A stretch of 64,000 nt of DNA from assembly GCA_029202385.1 (NCBI GenBank), contig CP119314.1, positions 3,226,501 to 3,290,500 on the forward strand. The letters are read 5' to 3'. Positions 42,477 through 49,882 of the stretch are shown here, one piece after another. This DNA comes from Candidatus Sphingomonas phytovorans (GTDB lineage Bacteria; Pseudomonadota; Alphaproteobacteria; Sphingomonadales; Sphingomonadaceae). Position 1 is the first letter of the stretch. Every line of letters begins with the position of its first letter. The translations under genes were made by a program, and so were the position numbers. Below the pieces are notes generated by a model. That model worked only from the letters and a program-made list of their open reading frames with translations. It ran no database searches and had not been told where the DNA came from.

Positions 42477-43991
42477 ATGATCCCGACCGACCCGCAGGAT
42501 GACCTGACAACAGCCTCACCCGACGCCGTCACCGCGCCGGACGAGGCGGACCCGAACCGCCCGCCCGAGGCTCCGCCAGCACCGGAGGAGGAGACGGACG
42601 AGCAATGGATGCATCGCTTCCTGGAGGAGAACGCGCACCTCGCCCGTCCGCGCCCGGAGCGGCAGCCTGCCCCGCCGCCCTCGCCCTGGGACGGACCACC
42701 TTCGACCTGGAAGGTGCCCGACCATCTGAGCATGCGGCATCCCAAGGGTGGCTATATGGCGATGGCACTGATGTCGCGGACGATGGACGACCTCGACGAG
42801 GTCACGAAGGGCGAGCGTGCCGCGACCTATGAGGAGGTGGACAAATATTTCGGCCATGCGCTGATCGCCGAGGGGCTGGTGCCGTTCACCTACACCGCCG
42901 GCGAGGCGATCCGGTGGTGGAAATCGGGCGGGTACAAGGTGTTGGCGGGCGCTTCGGAAGGTGATCAGCAGCCCCAGACCGTCATGACCAACAATGAGGC
43001 GCAGGCAGAATTGCCAAACTACAGCAGCGCTTTCGGGACACGGCCTGAAGCCGACAGCAGTGTGGTGCATGCCGCCAGCACACTTGACCCAATGCAGGTT
43101 CCATTGCCCGGCATTTTATCGAGAGCAATACCCGAACGGGCCGAGCCCGACGTCATCGTCGCCGCCGATCCGCAACGCGTCGCCGATATGCGATCCCTGA
43201 CGGACGCGGAGTTCGCTCGGCAGTCGGACATGGAGCGATGGCTGGAATCACTGTCGAATCACCCGGCCAGACAGAAAAGCGGACGCGAACTGGGTGTGCT
43301 ATCAACCCAATATGAAACAGGTGGTCGCGGACCGGGCACCATCTCGTCTGGCAAGAACGACAAGGGTGGCAAATCCTATGGCAGCTACCAGCTTGCCAGC
43401 GATACCGGTACGTTGCGTACCTTTCTCAAAAGCAACGAATTCGCCCCCTGGGCCGGCGAGTTCGCGAATCTTACACCGGGCAACGCCGAATTCGACAAGC
43501 AGTGGCGCGCTGTCGCCGCCCGCGATCGCGAGGCCTTCCACAAAGCACAACATGCGTTCATCGAACGAACCCATTACAAACCGGCAGTCACGATCATCCG
43601 CAAGGAGTCGAAGCTGGACCTCGATTCCAGAAGTGATGCTGTTCGAAACTCGGCATGGTCGGTTGCCGTCCAGCACAAACGTGCAGCGCTCATCCTGTCG
43701 CAGGCAGTCGGCGATACGGACCGTGCCATGGCAAGAACCGACCCGGGTTACGACCAGGCGTTGATCGACAATATCTATGATCGGCGCACCGCCTATGTCA
43801 CCAAGCAGCGCGAGATCGCAATCGCGGACGCAGCCAAGCTTCCCAAAATACCTGCCCCAGAAATCGTAAAGAAGCGAAGGGAATTGCTTGGGCAAGCTAA
43901 ACAATTTACCGACGTGATAAAGAAACGATATCCATCGGAACGAGCCGCTGCCCAGCAGATGCTAAGCGACGAACAGAAGGGCAGTCGATGA
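42477..43991 (+). CDS. Modular effector C: shared N-terminal domain plus muramidase
   Basis: 504 residues. Residues 36-156 are the shared domain, 112/121 identical to effector A (DEQWMHRF, HPKGGYMAMALMSRTMDDL, EEVDKYFGHALIAEGLVPF, WWKSGGYKVL). A variable linker follows, and from about residue 270 a lysozyme-like domain with LSTQYETGGRGPGTISSGKN and GGKSYGSYQLAS, then FNLTPGN-type and AQHAFIERTHY segments. Glu280 and Asp295 are 15 residues apart, the same spacing as the catalytic pair I recall in the Vibrio cholerae VgrG3 muramidase. No signal peptide. AGGAGG is six bases before the ATG. The stop overlaps the ATG of an LprI-like gene, a typical toxin-immunity arrangement. Confidence 0.78.
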   Translation: MIPTDPQDDLTTASPDAVTAPDEADPNRPPEAPPAPEEETDEQWMHRFLEENAHLARPRPERQPAPPPSPWDGPPSTWKVPDHLSMRHPKGGYMAMALMSRTMDDLDEVTKGERAATYEEVDKYFGHALIAEGLVPFTYTAGEAIRWWKSGGYKVLAGASEGDQQPQTVMTNNEAQAELPNYSSAFGTRPEADSSVVHAASTLDPMQVPLPGILSRAIPERAEPDVIVAADPQRVADMRSLTDAEFARQSDMERWLESLSNHPARQKSGRELGVLSTQYETGGRGPGTISSGKNDKGGKSYGSYQLASDTGTLRTFLKSNEFAPWAGEFANLTPGNAEFDKQWRAVAARDREAFHKAQHAFIERTHYKPAVTIIRKESKLDLDSRSDAVRNSAWSVAVQHKRAALILSQAVGDTDRAMARTDPGYDQALIDNIYDRRTAYVTKQREIAIADAAKLPKIPAPEIVKKRRELLGQAKQFTDVIKKRYPSERAAAQQMLSDEQKGSR

Positions 43992-44452
43992 TCCAGCGCT
44001 TCACATCAAGATTCCGCATCGCTTGCTATAACTCGATTCTCGCTTCCCTATGCGTCGTATTGCCAATCCCGAGTTCGGCCTTTGGCCGGAGCCAAGCGGA
44101 TACAGGGGGCAAGGCGGTCGAAAGCGCCTATGAGCGATGCTCCAGCGCCGCGCGAGCCGTGATGCCCAAGATCTTCGATTGTCAGCGTGCCGAACTCGAC
44201 CGGGTCGATAACGCCCTCAACCGAACCTATCAGCAACTTCGGCGAACCCTGCCACCGACGCGATTCCGGAAATTGCGGATCGAGGAGCGGGCATGGCTCA
44301 AACGGCTCGATAAGACCTGTACGAAGGAAGCCGGCGGGAGCGACGCCCTCGGCCAAGATTCCCAGTTCTTCTGGCTGGGCTGCCTGATCCGGGAAACCGA
44401 TACGCGCCTCAGCAAGTTGGAGGCGCTATTGCCAGGCCGTCGCCCCCGATGA
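43988..44452 (+). CDS. LprI/DUF1311-like periplasmic protein, candidate immunity protein C
   Basis: 154 residues with an N-terminal signal peptide (ACYNSILASLCVVLPIPSSAF) and a DUF1311/LprI domain: YERCSSAARAVMPKIFDCQR, then DRVDNALNRTYQQLRRTLPP, ERAWLKRLDKTC and FFWLGCLIRETDTRL, with cysteines in the family positions. LprI-type proteins inhibit lysozymes. Overlapping a muramidase-domain effector gene by four bases (ATGA), it is the obvious protector against self-lysis. Family assignment is strong; the pairing is inference. Confidence 0.8.
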   Translation: MIQRFTSRFRIACYNSILASLCVVLPIPSSAFGRSQADTGGKAVESAYERCSSAARAVMPKIFDCQRAELDRVDNALNRTYQQLRRTLPPTRFRKLRIEERAWLKRLDKTCTKEAGGSDALGQDSQFFWLGCLIRETDTRLSKLEALLPGRRPR

Positions 44453-44463
44453 AGGACGGTCCA

Positions 44464-44754
44464 CGATTTCACAGGCGCCCCTCGCCGCGCGCGGCCGGAC
44501 ACACAGATTGACTTTGCGAGAACAAATCACGGTTGTGGCGACACCGAGGCACTGTTCAAAGACATCATTCCGATGCGACCGTTTACAATACCAAGGTCGG
44601 CTGGCATGAAATGGTCGACGGTCAATTGATTTTCACGGCGCCCTTGACAGCAGTCACTAAATCGCAAGCTTCGGCTATTCAGCACAATCTGACTTCAGCC
44701 CAGGAAAAACACCTTACCCCGAAGGCAAAGAAAGCGAAGCAGGGAAAACTTTGA
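44464..44754 (+). pseudogene. Frameshifted toxin-tail remnant
   Basis: Protein-like sequence split over two frames: IDFARTNHGCGDTEALFKDI at 44506-44575, then ATVYNTKVGWHEMVDGQLIF and a Lys-rich end (TPKAKKAKQGKL) in the next frame, with TGA at 44752-44754. It has no start of its own and no delivery domain, and is followed after one base by the ATG of an exported protein. This looks like the 3' end of an older toxin cassette displaced by the muramidase cassette, as in polymorphic toxin loci. The toxin type is not recognised. Confidence 0.4.
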
Positions 44755-44755
44755 G

Positions 44756-45523
44756 ATGCGCAAGCTGGCGGGAATAGCGCTCACCTTTGGATTGATCCTG
44801 GCAACATGGGCAGTTCCTCAAGCTTTTAGCAAGGCGCTCCAGCAGGTCGATCCATCCGAACCCGTCAAACCGCAGGCAGCGTCGTCCGCCGAGGTACAGG
44901 CCCTGCCATGCTTCGACGTAGCGTTGGTTGCCAGTGCGCCACGGTATCGCTGGCTCTCAGTTCCCGAGGACGATGATATCATTATTCGCTGGCCAGTTCG
45001 TATTACCTTCGATGTTGAGGAGGTGATAGCCGGACGGGTGGCCGGATCGACCGTCACCATCAACACGGGCCTGCATACCCGCTATAATAGCCGCATCCGA
45101 TATTTCCTGTTCTATCTCAAATCGGACAGATCGGGCGGATACCGTATCGTCGAGATGTCCGATAGCCTCGTGCGTAGCAGGGATGGCAGCTTCGTCATCC
45201 CGGTGACAGCGCCATTCGCTCCGCCCCCCGAGGCCGACGATCTCAACCCGCCCCCCGATTACGAGAAGCTATTGCGTCCGATCCGCTATGACGCCGCGGA
45301 TGCCTGGTGGTTGCAATCGTCCGACCTGGAAACCCGTGCAGACGGCAGCATCGCGACTGAAGCCCATCCGTGGGGCGTGGTGAGGAAGAGCGGCATCCTC
45401 GCCCCACGCGGTCTTAGGGTCGACGATGTCGTGAAGTCGATCGCGAACCGTCGCTGTTCGGGTTCTACGCGCAAATCCGGACCAAGTGACCCGGGCACAG
45501 ATCCTATCAGATTCACCAAGTGA
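44756..45523 (+). CDS. Exported protein, candidate orphan immunity protein
   Basis: 255 residues with a signal peptide (LAGIALTFGLILATWAVPQA) and a beta-rich domain (LPCFDVALVASAPRYRWLSV; RWPVRITFDVEEVIAGRV; RIRYFLFYLKSDRSGGYRIV) followed by a Pro-rich segment and a helical tail. No family is named. The fold character, strands around residues 50-150, suggests a domain like those of metallopeptidase inhibitors, but that is a guess. Its ATG follows the stop of the toxin-tail remnant after a single base, so it probably belonged to that cassette as immunity gene. Confidence 0.5.
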   Translation: MRKLAGIALTFGLILATWAVPQAFSKALQQVDPSEPVKPQAASSAEVQALPCFDVALVASAPRYRWLSVPEDDDIIIRWPVRITFDVEEVIAGRVAGSTVTINTGLHTRYNSRIRYFLFYLKSDRSGGYRIVEMSDSLVRSRDGSFVIPVTAPFAPPPEADDLNPPPDYEKLLRPIRYDAADAWWLQSSDLETRADGSIATEAHPWGVVRKSGILAPRGLRVDDVVKSIANRRCSGSTRKSGPSDPGTDPIRFTK

Positions 45524-45667
45524 CAACGACGAATCGACAATAATGCACAAAATGGTGAATTTAAATACCCCCGACATCGTTATTCCGACACCAGATTGTG
45601 TGATAAATAATCGATATCAAGGTATCAGGATATTTCAAATGAAGGTCGTTGATTTTATTTTCCATTA
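45524..45667. other. AT-rich stretch with a possible upstream toxin fragment
   Basis: This stretch is markedly AT-rich relative to the genome. It contains a frame at 45552-45665 (MVNLNTPDIVIPTPDCVINN onward) that stops three bases before the next ATG, possibly more of the same decayed toxin. No promoter or RNA gene is recognised. Confidence 0.3.
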
Positions 45668-46075
45668 ATGGACCGAATCGAAGCCACAAAAATACAAATA
45701 ACGACGACATGTGCAATAAGCACTTTATTATGGCATTATCGTAGCGATTTTTCAAATAATGACCGAAGCCTAAAGGCCCTTATACACGAATTTTACCATG
45801 TCGCGCAATATCAGCGCCTTGGCTTCAAGAATTTTGGCGATCGGTACGTCACCGATGAACTGGTGTTCGGCCCATCCCTCGATCAGGGTTTTGATCGGAA
45901 TGCGGTATACAGATATGATAAGCGGAGCCGTACATTCGACAACGAGACCATCGAAGGGCAAGCCCAGACGGCCGGTGATTATGCGGCATTGCGCGCGGCC
46001 AACAATCCATCAACATTGGCTGAACGGCGCCGGCTTGAAGCGCGTCTGAAAGGGTCGGGCATATATGGCTTTTAG
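45668..46075 (+). CDS. HExxH metallopeptidase toxin fragment (cassette D)
   Basis: 135 residues, partial or stand-alone. It carries a zinc-peptidase motif His40-Glu41-Phe-Tyr-His44 (KALIHEFYHVAQYQRLGF) and, 52 residues on, a TIEGQAQTAGDYAAL segment whose Glu96 may be the third ligand, a layout seen in effector metallopeptidases such as the C-terminal domain of VgrG2b. No signal peptide and none of the shared delivery domain. The first 30 residues look frameshifted or truncated. It overlaps the following lipoprotein gene by 11 bases. It could be a displaced toxin cassette usable only after recombination with a full-length effector. Confidence 0.5.
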   Translation: MDRIEATKIQITTTCAISTLLWHYRSDFSNNDRSLKALIHEFYHVAQYQRLGFKNFGDRYVTDELVFGPSLDQGFDRNAVYRYDKRSRTFDNETIEGQAQTAGDYAALRAANNPSTLAERRRLEARLKGSGIYGF

Positions 46076-46137
46076 ACATCCTGGGCTTTCGCTGCTTTCC
46101 GGAGCAGCCCTTTTATGCCTTTCGTCCTGCCAGCTTG
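45944..46137 (+). repeat. 194-base direct repeat, copy 1
   Basis: Covers the last 44 codons of the metallopeptidase fragment and the signal-peptide part of the first lipoprotein gene. It recurs at 46471-46664 with only a few base changes. Confidence 0.9.
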
Positions 46138-46469
46138 CGGTGAAAATCACCGTCACGCAACTGGACGATGGCCGCATCGTGATCGCATCAGCCGACGGGA
46201 CAGACCACCCGCCGTGCATCTACACTGTCAACATCATCAAGCTTGTAGACGGAAAAGACGAAATCGACTCGCCGCACATTTGGACAGTGAATCGCGACTT
46301 GGGGCTGGACGACGACAAATGCAAAAACAAGATCATCTACCCCGAAATCCCGGCTCATTATCACGGCGAATCCGACGAGCCACTGGTACCCGGCCATCGA
46401 TATGTCATCGATATCTACGGTGCCAGTTACGGCGCGGGCACGACGATCGTGAGACGCGGTCATCGATAA
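46065..46469 (+). CDS. Lipoprotein, candidate immunity protein D1
   Basis: 134 residues with a clear lipoprotein signal (LSLLSGAALLCLSSC, lipidated Cys at residue 23) and a domain of about 110 residues with TQLDDGRIVIASADG, HPPCIYTVNIIKL and DKCKNKIIYPEIPAHY. It overlaps the metallopeptidase fragment by 11 bases. The signal region is almost identical to the paralogue at 46592 while the mature domains are only about 40 percent identical by eye (shared HPPCI, C..KI(I/V)YPEIP.HY). Anchored in the periplasm, it would protect against a periplasmic peptidase. Confidence 0.65.
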   Translation: MAFRHPGLSLLSGAALLCLSSCQLAVKITVTQLDDGRIVIASADGTDHPPCIYTVNIIKLVDGKDEIDSPHIWTVNRDLGLDDDKCKNKIIYPEIPAHYHGESDEPLVPGHRYVIDIYGASYGAGTTIVRRGHR

Positions 46470-46470
46470 G

Positions 46471-46664
46471 GAGACCATCGGAGGGCAAGCCCAGACGGCC
46501 GGTGACTATGCGGCATTGCGCGCGGCCAACAATCCATCAACATTGGCTGAACGGCGCCGGCTTGAAGCGCGTCTGAAAGGGTCGGGTATATATGGCTTCT
46601 AGACATCCTGGGCTTTCGCTGCTTTCCGGAGCAGCCCTTTTATGCCTTTCGTCCTGCCAGCTTG
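46471..46664 (+). repeat. 194-base direct repeat, copy 2, with toxin remnant
   Basis: Second copy, starting one base after the first lipoprotein's stop. Its first 132 bases are an orphan 3' end of the metallopeptidase gene (ending in TAG at 46602) in which the GAA codon for the putative metal-ligand glutamate has become GGA. The rest encodes the signal peptide of the second lipoprotein. Confidence 0.9.
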
Positions 46665-47008
46665 CCGTAGATATCGTCGTTCGGCAGTTCGACGATGGCC
46701 GGATAAGCATCGAAACGGACGATGGGAGCAAGCACCCGCCCTGTATCAAAAGTATCGATGTATCGCGCGTAGCTCCCGGAAAATCCGGTTTTGCCATCCC
46801 CGATGTTTGGATGATCTCCCTACTACTCGAGGTGGAAGATGCCGAGAATTGTAGAAGCAAGATCGTCTACCCCGAGATTCCTCCGCACTACCAAGGCTCG
46901 TCAAAGGCGAAGATGGAAGCGGGACAGGAATATCGTGTGTCAGTGAGCGGCCCCGGTTTCGGCACCGAAAAGATCTTCGTGCGACGCGCACTTCCAAGAT
47001 TCCGCTGA
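46592..47008 (+). CDS. Lipoprotein, candidate immunity protein D2
   Basis: 138 residues, paralogue of D1: near-identical signal peptide (RHPGLSLLSGAALLCLSSC), then a diverged mature domain with RQFDDGRISIETDDG, HPPCIKSIDVSRV and NCRSKIVYPEIPPHYQG. It overlaps the remnant toxin 3' end exactly as D1 overlaps the larger fragment. A conserved export signal with a diverged body is expected for immunity proteins that must match variable toxins. The partner toxin is absent. Confidence 0.65.
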   Translation: MASRHPGLSLLSGAALLCLSSCQLAVDIVVRQFDDGRISIETDDGSKHPPCIKSIDVSRVAPGKSGFAIPDVWMISLLLEVEDAENCRSKIVYPEIPPHYQGSSKAKMEAGQEYRVSVSGPGFGTEKIFVRRALPRFR

Positions 47009-47169
47009 AAGCCGATGCACCGGAGATATGCAACCCGACGCGCCTCACCTGCCCGTGCTCACCATGTCCGTTAACCCACGCGATATGGGCTGACCATCGC
47101 AACAACTGCCCTCAACGTTTCGCAAGCCCCTCGATTCAATCCTGCGACGTCCTCCCCTAACCACGGGCG

Positions 47170-47712
47170 ATGACGAGGCGCAGCGCGAGCATGGAGGAGA
47201 AGTTGCTGACCGGCATCGCCGGTGGCCGCACCTTGCGGGAGCTGTGCCGGGCACTGCAGGTGGGCCGATCCACCGTCTATGACTGGATGAAGGACGAGGA
47301 TTTCGCGCACCGCATGGCCTGGGCACGCGCGATCGGCTTCGATGCGATCGCGGAGGAGATGCTCGAGATCGCCGATGACAGCCGCAACGACTGGGTGATG
47401 CGAGCTGACGCCGAGGAGAAGGACCCGCCGGTCCGCAACCCGGACAGTATCGCCCGGTCCAAGCTGCGCATCGATACGCGCTTGCGGGTGCTCGCGCACT
47501 GGGACCCCCGGCGCTATGGCGCGGCCGGGAGCGCGGCTACCGGCGGCGGCATCGCCGGAATGACCGCGAGCGACGGCGGCGGCGAAGGCGGCAGCCAGAC
47601 GGCGGCAGAGCCGGTCGCGATCGCCGCGCGGCTTGCCTCGCTCCTCACCACCATCAGCGCGCGCGAGCCCGACCTGATCGGACATGGCGACGACATCGAT
47701 GATCCCGACTGA
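47170..47712 (+). CDS. Phage terminase small subunit-like protein
   Basis: 180 residues. An N-terminal helix-turn-helix (EEKLLTGIAGGRTLRELCRA then LQVGRSTVYDWMKDEDFA) of the kind that recognises packaging sites, a helical middle with RAIGFDAIAEEMLEIADD and SRNDWVMR, and a Gly/Ser-rich tail. The terminase large subunit gene overlaps its 3' end by 29 bases, which fixes the assignment. It terminates the toxin array side of the accessory region. Confidence 0.75.
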   Translation: MTRRSASMEEKLLTGIAGGRTLRELCRALQVGRSTVYDWMKDEDFAHRMAWARAIGFDAIAEEMLEIADDSRNDWVMRADAEEKDPPVRNPDSIARSKLRIDTRLRVLAHWDPRRYGAAGSAATGGGIAGMTASDGGGEGGSQTAAEPVAIAARLASLLTTISAREPDLIGHGDDIDDPD

Positions 47713-49321
47713 TCCCGCCGCGCTCGACGGCCTGCTCGCCCGCGCCACACCGGAGGAACGGGCCGAGATCGCCACACTGCTCGCCGCCGATGCCCGGGCC
47801 TGCCCGTGGCGGCCGCAGCCCGGCGCCCAGATGCGCGCGCTCGATAGCGCGGCCGACATCACCGGCTATGGCGGCGCGGCGGGCGGCGGCAAATCCGATC
47901 TGGTCGCCGGGCTGGCGCTCACCCGGCACCGCCGGTCGCTGATCCTGCGGCGGGAGAAGGCGCAGACCGACGGCATCGTCCAGCGCATCGGGGAGATCCT
48001 AGGCTCGACCAGGGGCTATGCCGCGCAGAAATCGGTGTGGAGGATTCCGGCCCCAGACGGCGGCCGCCTGATCGAGTTCGGCGGGCTCGACAATCCGGGC
48101 GATCACCACAAATGGCAGGGCCGTGCGCACGACCTGATCGCCTATGACGAGGTGACCGAGATGCGCGAGGCGCAGGTGCGCTTCACCATGGGCTGGGCAC
48201 GGACCAGCGACCCGGGCCAGCGCGCCCGGGTGCTGATGACGTTCAACCCGCCGACCAGCGCGGAGGGCCGCTGGGTGCTCGATTTCTTCGGGCCCTGGCT
48301 CGACAGGAACCATTCCAACCCGGCCGAACCAGGCGAGCTTCGCTGGTTCACCACCATCCGCGGGCGGGACGTGGAGGTGCCGCGCGCCGAACCCTTCGTG
48401 ATCTTCCGGCACCAGCCGCTCTATGATTTCGACCCGGCCGATTTCGGCGCGGAGAAGATCATCACGCCGCGATCGCGCACCTTCGTGCCGAGCCGGGTGA
48501 CCGACAATTTCTTCTATCTGCGTACCGGCTACATCGACACGCTCCAGGCGATGCCTGAACCGCTACGCTCGCAGATGCTCAACGGCGATTTCGCGGCCGG
48601 GGTTGAGGACGACGACTGGCAGGTCATCCCCACCGCCTGGATCGACGCGGCGATGGCACGCTGGCGGCCGTGCGATTCCCCGGGCGATCCGATGCCGGCA
48701 ATGGACTCGATGGGCGTCGACGTCGCGGTGGGCGGCCGCGACGCTTTCGTCATCGCGTGCCGGCACGGCGGCTGGTTCGCCCCGCTGATCCGCATTCCCG
48801 GGCGCGAGATCCCGCAGGAAGCTGGCGGGCCCGTTACCGCCGGCCATGTCATCCGCCACCGGCGCGACCGGGCCGTGGTCCATGTCGATGTAATCGGATG
48901 GGGCCTGACCACCGCGAATTTCCTCACCGAGAATGGCGTGCAGACCGTCGCGGTCAATGCCGCCGCCGCCAGCGCCGCCGGAACCTCTGACGGGCGGCTG
49001 AAATTCGCCAATATGCGCGCCGAGATGGTGTGGCGTCTGCGCGAGGCGATCGACCCGCAAGGGGCCGACCCGATCGCCCTGCCCGACGATGCGACATTGC
49101 GCGCCGACCTGGCGGCCTATCACTGGAGCGTGACGGCGCGCGGCATCCTGGTGCGGTCGAAGGACGAGATGAAGGCGATGCTCGGCCGCTCACCCGATGC
49201 AGGCGACGCGGTGTGCCTGGCGAATTTCCGGTCGATGAAGCTGGAGGTGTGGGAGGATCTGCACCGGAATCGGCGCGGGGCGGAGGAGTCGGCGGAGGAC
49301 CTGTACCGCGATCTGCGCTGA
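47684..49321 (+). CDS. Phage terminase large subunit
   Basis: 545 residues (or 540 from the ATG at 47699). ATPase domain: Walker A GYGGAAGGGKSDLVAG, Walker B HDLIAYDEVTEM, a coupling motif in RVLMTFNPPTSAEGRW. A C-terminal RNase H-like nuclease domain begins at SMGVDVAVGGRDAF, with the expected acidic residues. This motor cuts and packages phage or transfer-agent DNA. No portal, protease or capsid gene follows; the next gene is an unrelated secreted protein, so this is a remnant or has another role. Confidence 0.88.
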   Translation: MATTSMIPTDPAALDGLLARATPEERAEIATLLAADARACPWRPQPGAQMRALDSAADITGYGGAAGGGKSDLVAGLALTRHRRSLILRREKAQTDGIVQRIGEILGSTRGYAAQKSVWRIPAPDGGRLIEFGGLDNPGDHHKWQGRAHDLIAYDEVTEMREAQVRFTMGWARTSDPGQRARVLMTFNPPTSAEGRWVLDFFGPWLDRNHSNPAEPGELRWFTTIRGRDVEVPRAEPFVIFRHQPLYDFDPADFGAEKIITPRSRTFVPSRVTDNFFYLRTGYIDTLQAMPEPLRSQMLNGDFAAGVEDDDWQVIPTAWIDAAMARWRPCDSPGDPMPAMDSMGVDVAVGGRDAFVIACRHGGWFAPLIRIPGREIPQEAGGPVTAGHVIRHRRDRAVVHVDVIGWGLTTANFLTENGVQTVAVNAAAASAAGTSDGRLKFANMRAEMVWRLREAIDPQGADPIALPDDATLRADLAAYHWSVTARGILVRSKDEMKAMLGRSPDAGDAVCLANFRSMKLEVWEDLHRNRRGAEESAEDLYRDLR

Positions 49322-49487
49322 CGCGGGCGACGTCGTACGACGAAGCGAGCCGACACGTGGGACGAACCGATCCGGTGAATTCCGCACGCCCCGCAAGTGG
49401 CTCGCTCCACCGACTCAGGGTCGAAACGACTAAAGCCCTGCCCCATGTCCCTGGGCACAGGGGCCCAATATCGAGAGGATAACAGCC

Positions 49488-49763
49488 ATGAATATCAGGA
49501 TCTTGAGTACTGCCGTCGCCGGTGCCGCGCTTGCCATCGCCCTGCCCGCCACCGCGCAGCAGGTGCCGCCGAGCAGCCCGCCGACAACCAATGCGCCAAC
49601 GGCCGACCCCATGAGCCAGCCGCCGGCGCCCGAGGCGACGACGCCGGCACCCGCACCGGACAGCACGACAACCACGGCGCCGGCCGATTCGTCGGCAACT
49701 ACCGCCAGCACGCCCACCGACGAGCCGGCGGACACGGGCAAGAAGAAAAAGCGGAGGAACTGA
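49488..49763 (+). CDS. Pro/Thr-rich exported protein
   Basis: 91 residues with a signal peptide (LSTAVAGAALAIALPATAQ) and a mature part made almost wholly of Pro, Thr, Ala, Ser and Asp, ending in the basic GKKKKRRN. Such disordered exported peptides are common in sphingomonads and have no known role. GAGAGG precedes the ATG by about ten bases. A strong terminator follows. Confidence 0.7.
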   Translation: MNIRILSTAVAGAALAIALPATAQQVPPSSPPTTNAPTADPMSQPPAPEATTPAPAPDSTTTTAPADSSATTASTPTDEPADTGKKKKRRN

Positions 49764-49789
49764 TCCAGCCGACGGGCTGATCGATGAAG

Positions 49790-49819
49790 CGGCGCAGGGG
49801 AGACCCTGCGCCGTTTTTT
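49790..49819 (+). terminator. Rho-independent terminator
   Basis: A perfect ten-base-pair stem (CGGCGCAGGG / CCCTGCGCCG) with loop GAGA and six T residues, 26 bases after the preceding stop. Confidence 0.93.
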
Positions 49820-49882
49820 ATATCGGGGCGCCGCATCCGGAACTGAAGCTGTGGAATGAGGCCCCGGTCCAGGGCCGCACGC

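Noticed and set aside
33100..43991. Effectors A and C as ordinary phage endolysins
   Set aside because: Kept only as an alternative. There are no holin, spanin or tail genes nearby, the two share a large non-enzymatic domain with different catalytic domains, and each is followed by an exported partner, including a lysozyme-inhibitor type, which endolysins do not need.
47684..47720. MIPTDP start shared by the terminase large subunit and effector C
   Set aside because: Only six residues match and the following sequence differs; treated as coincidence.
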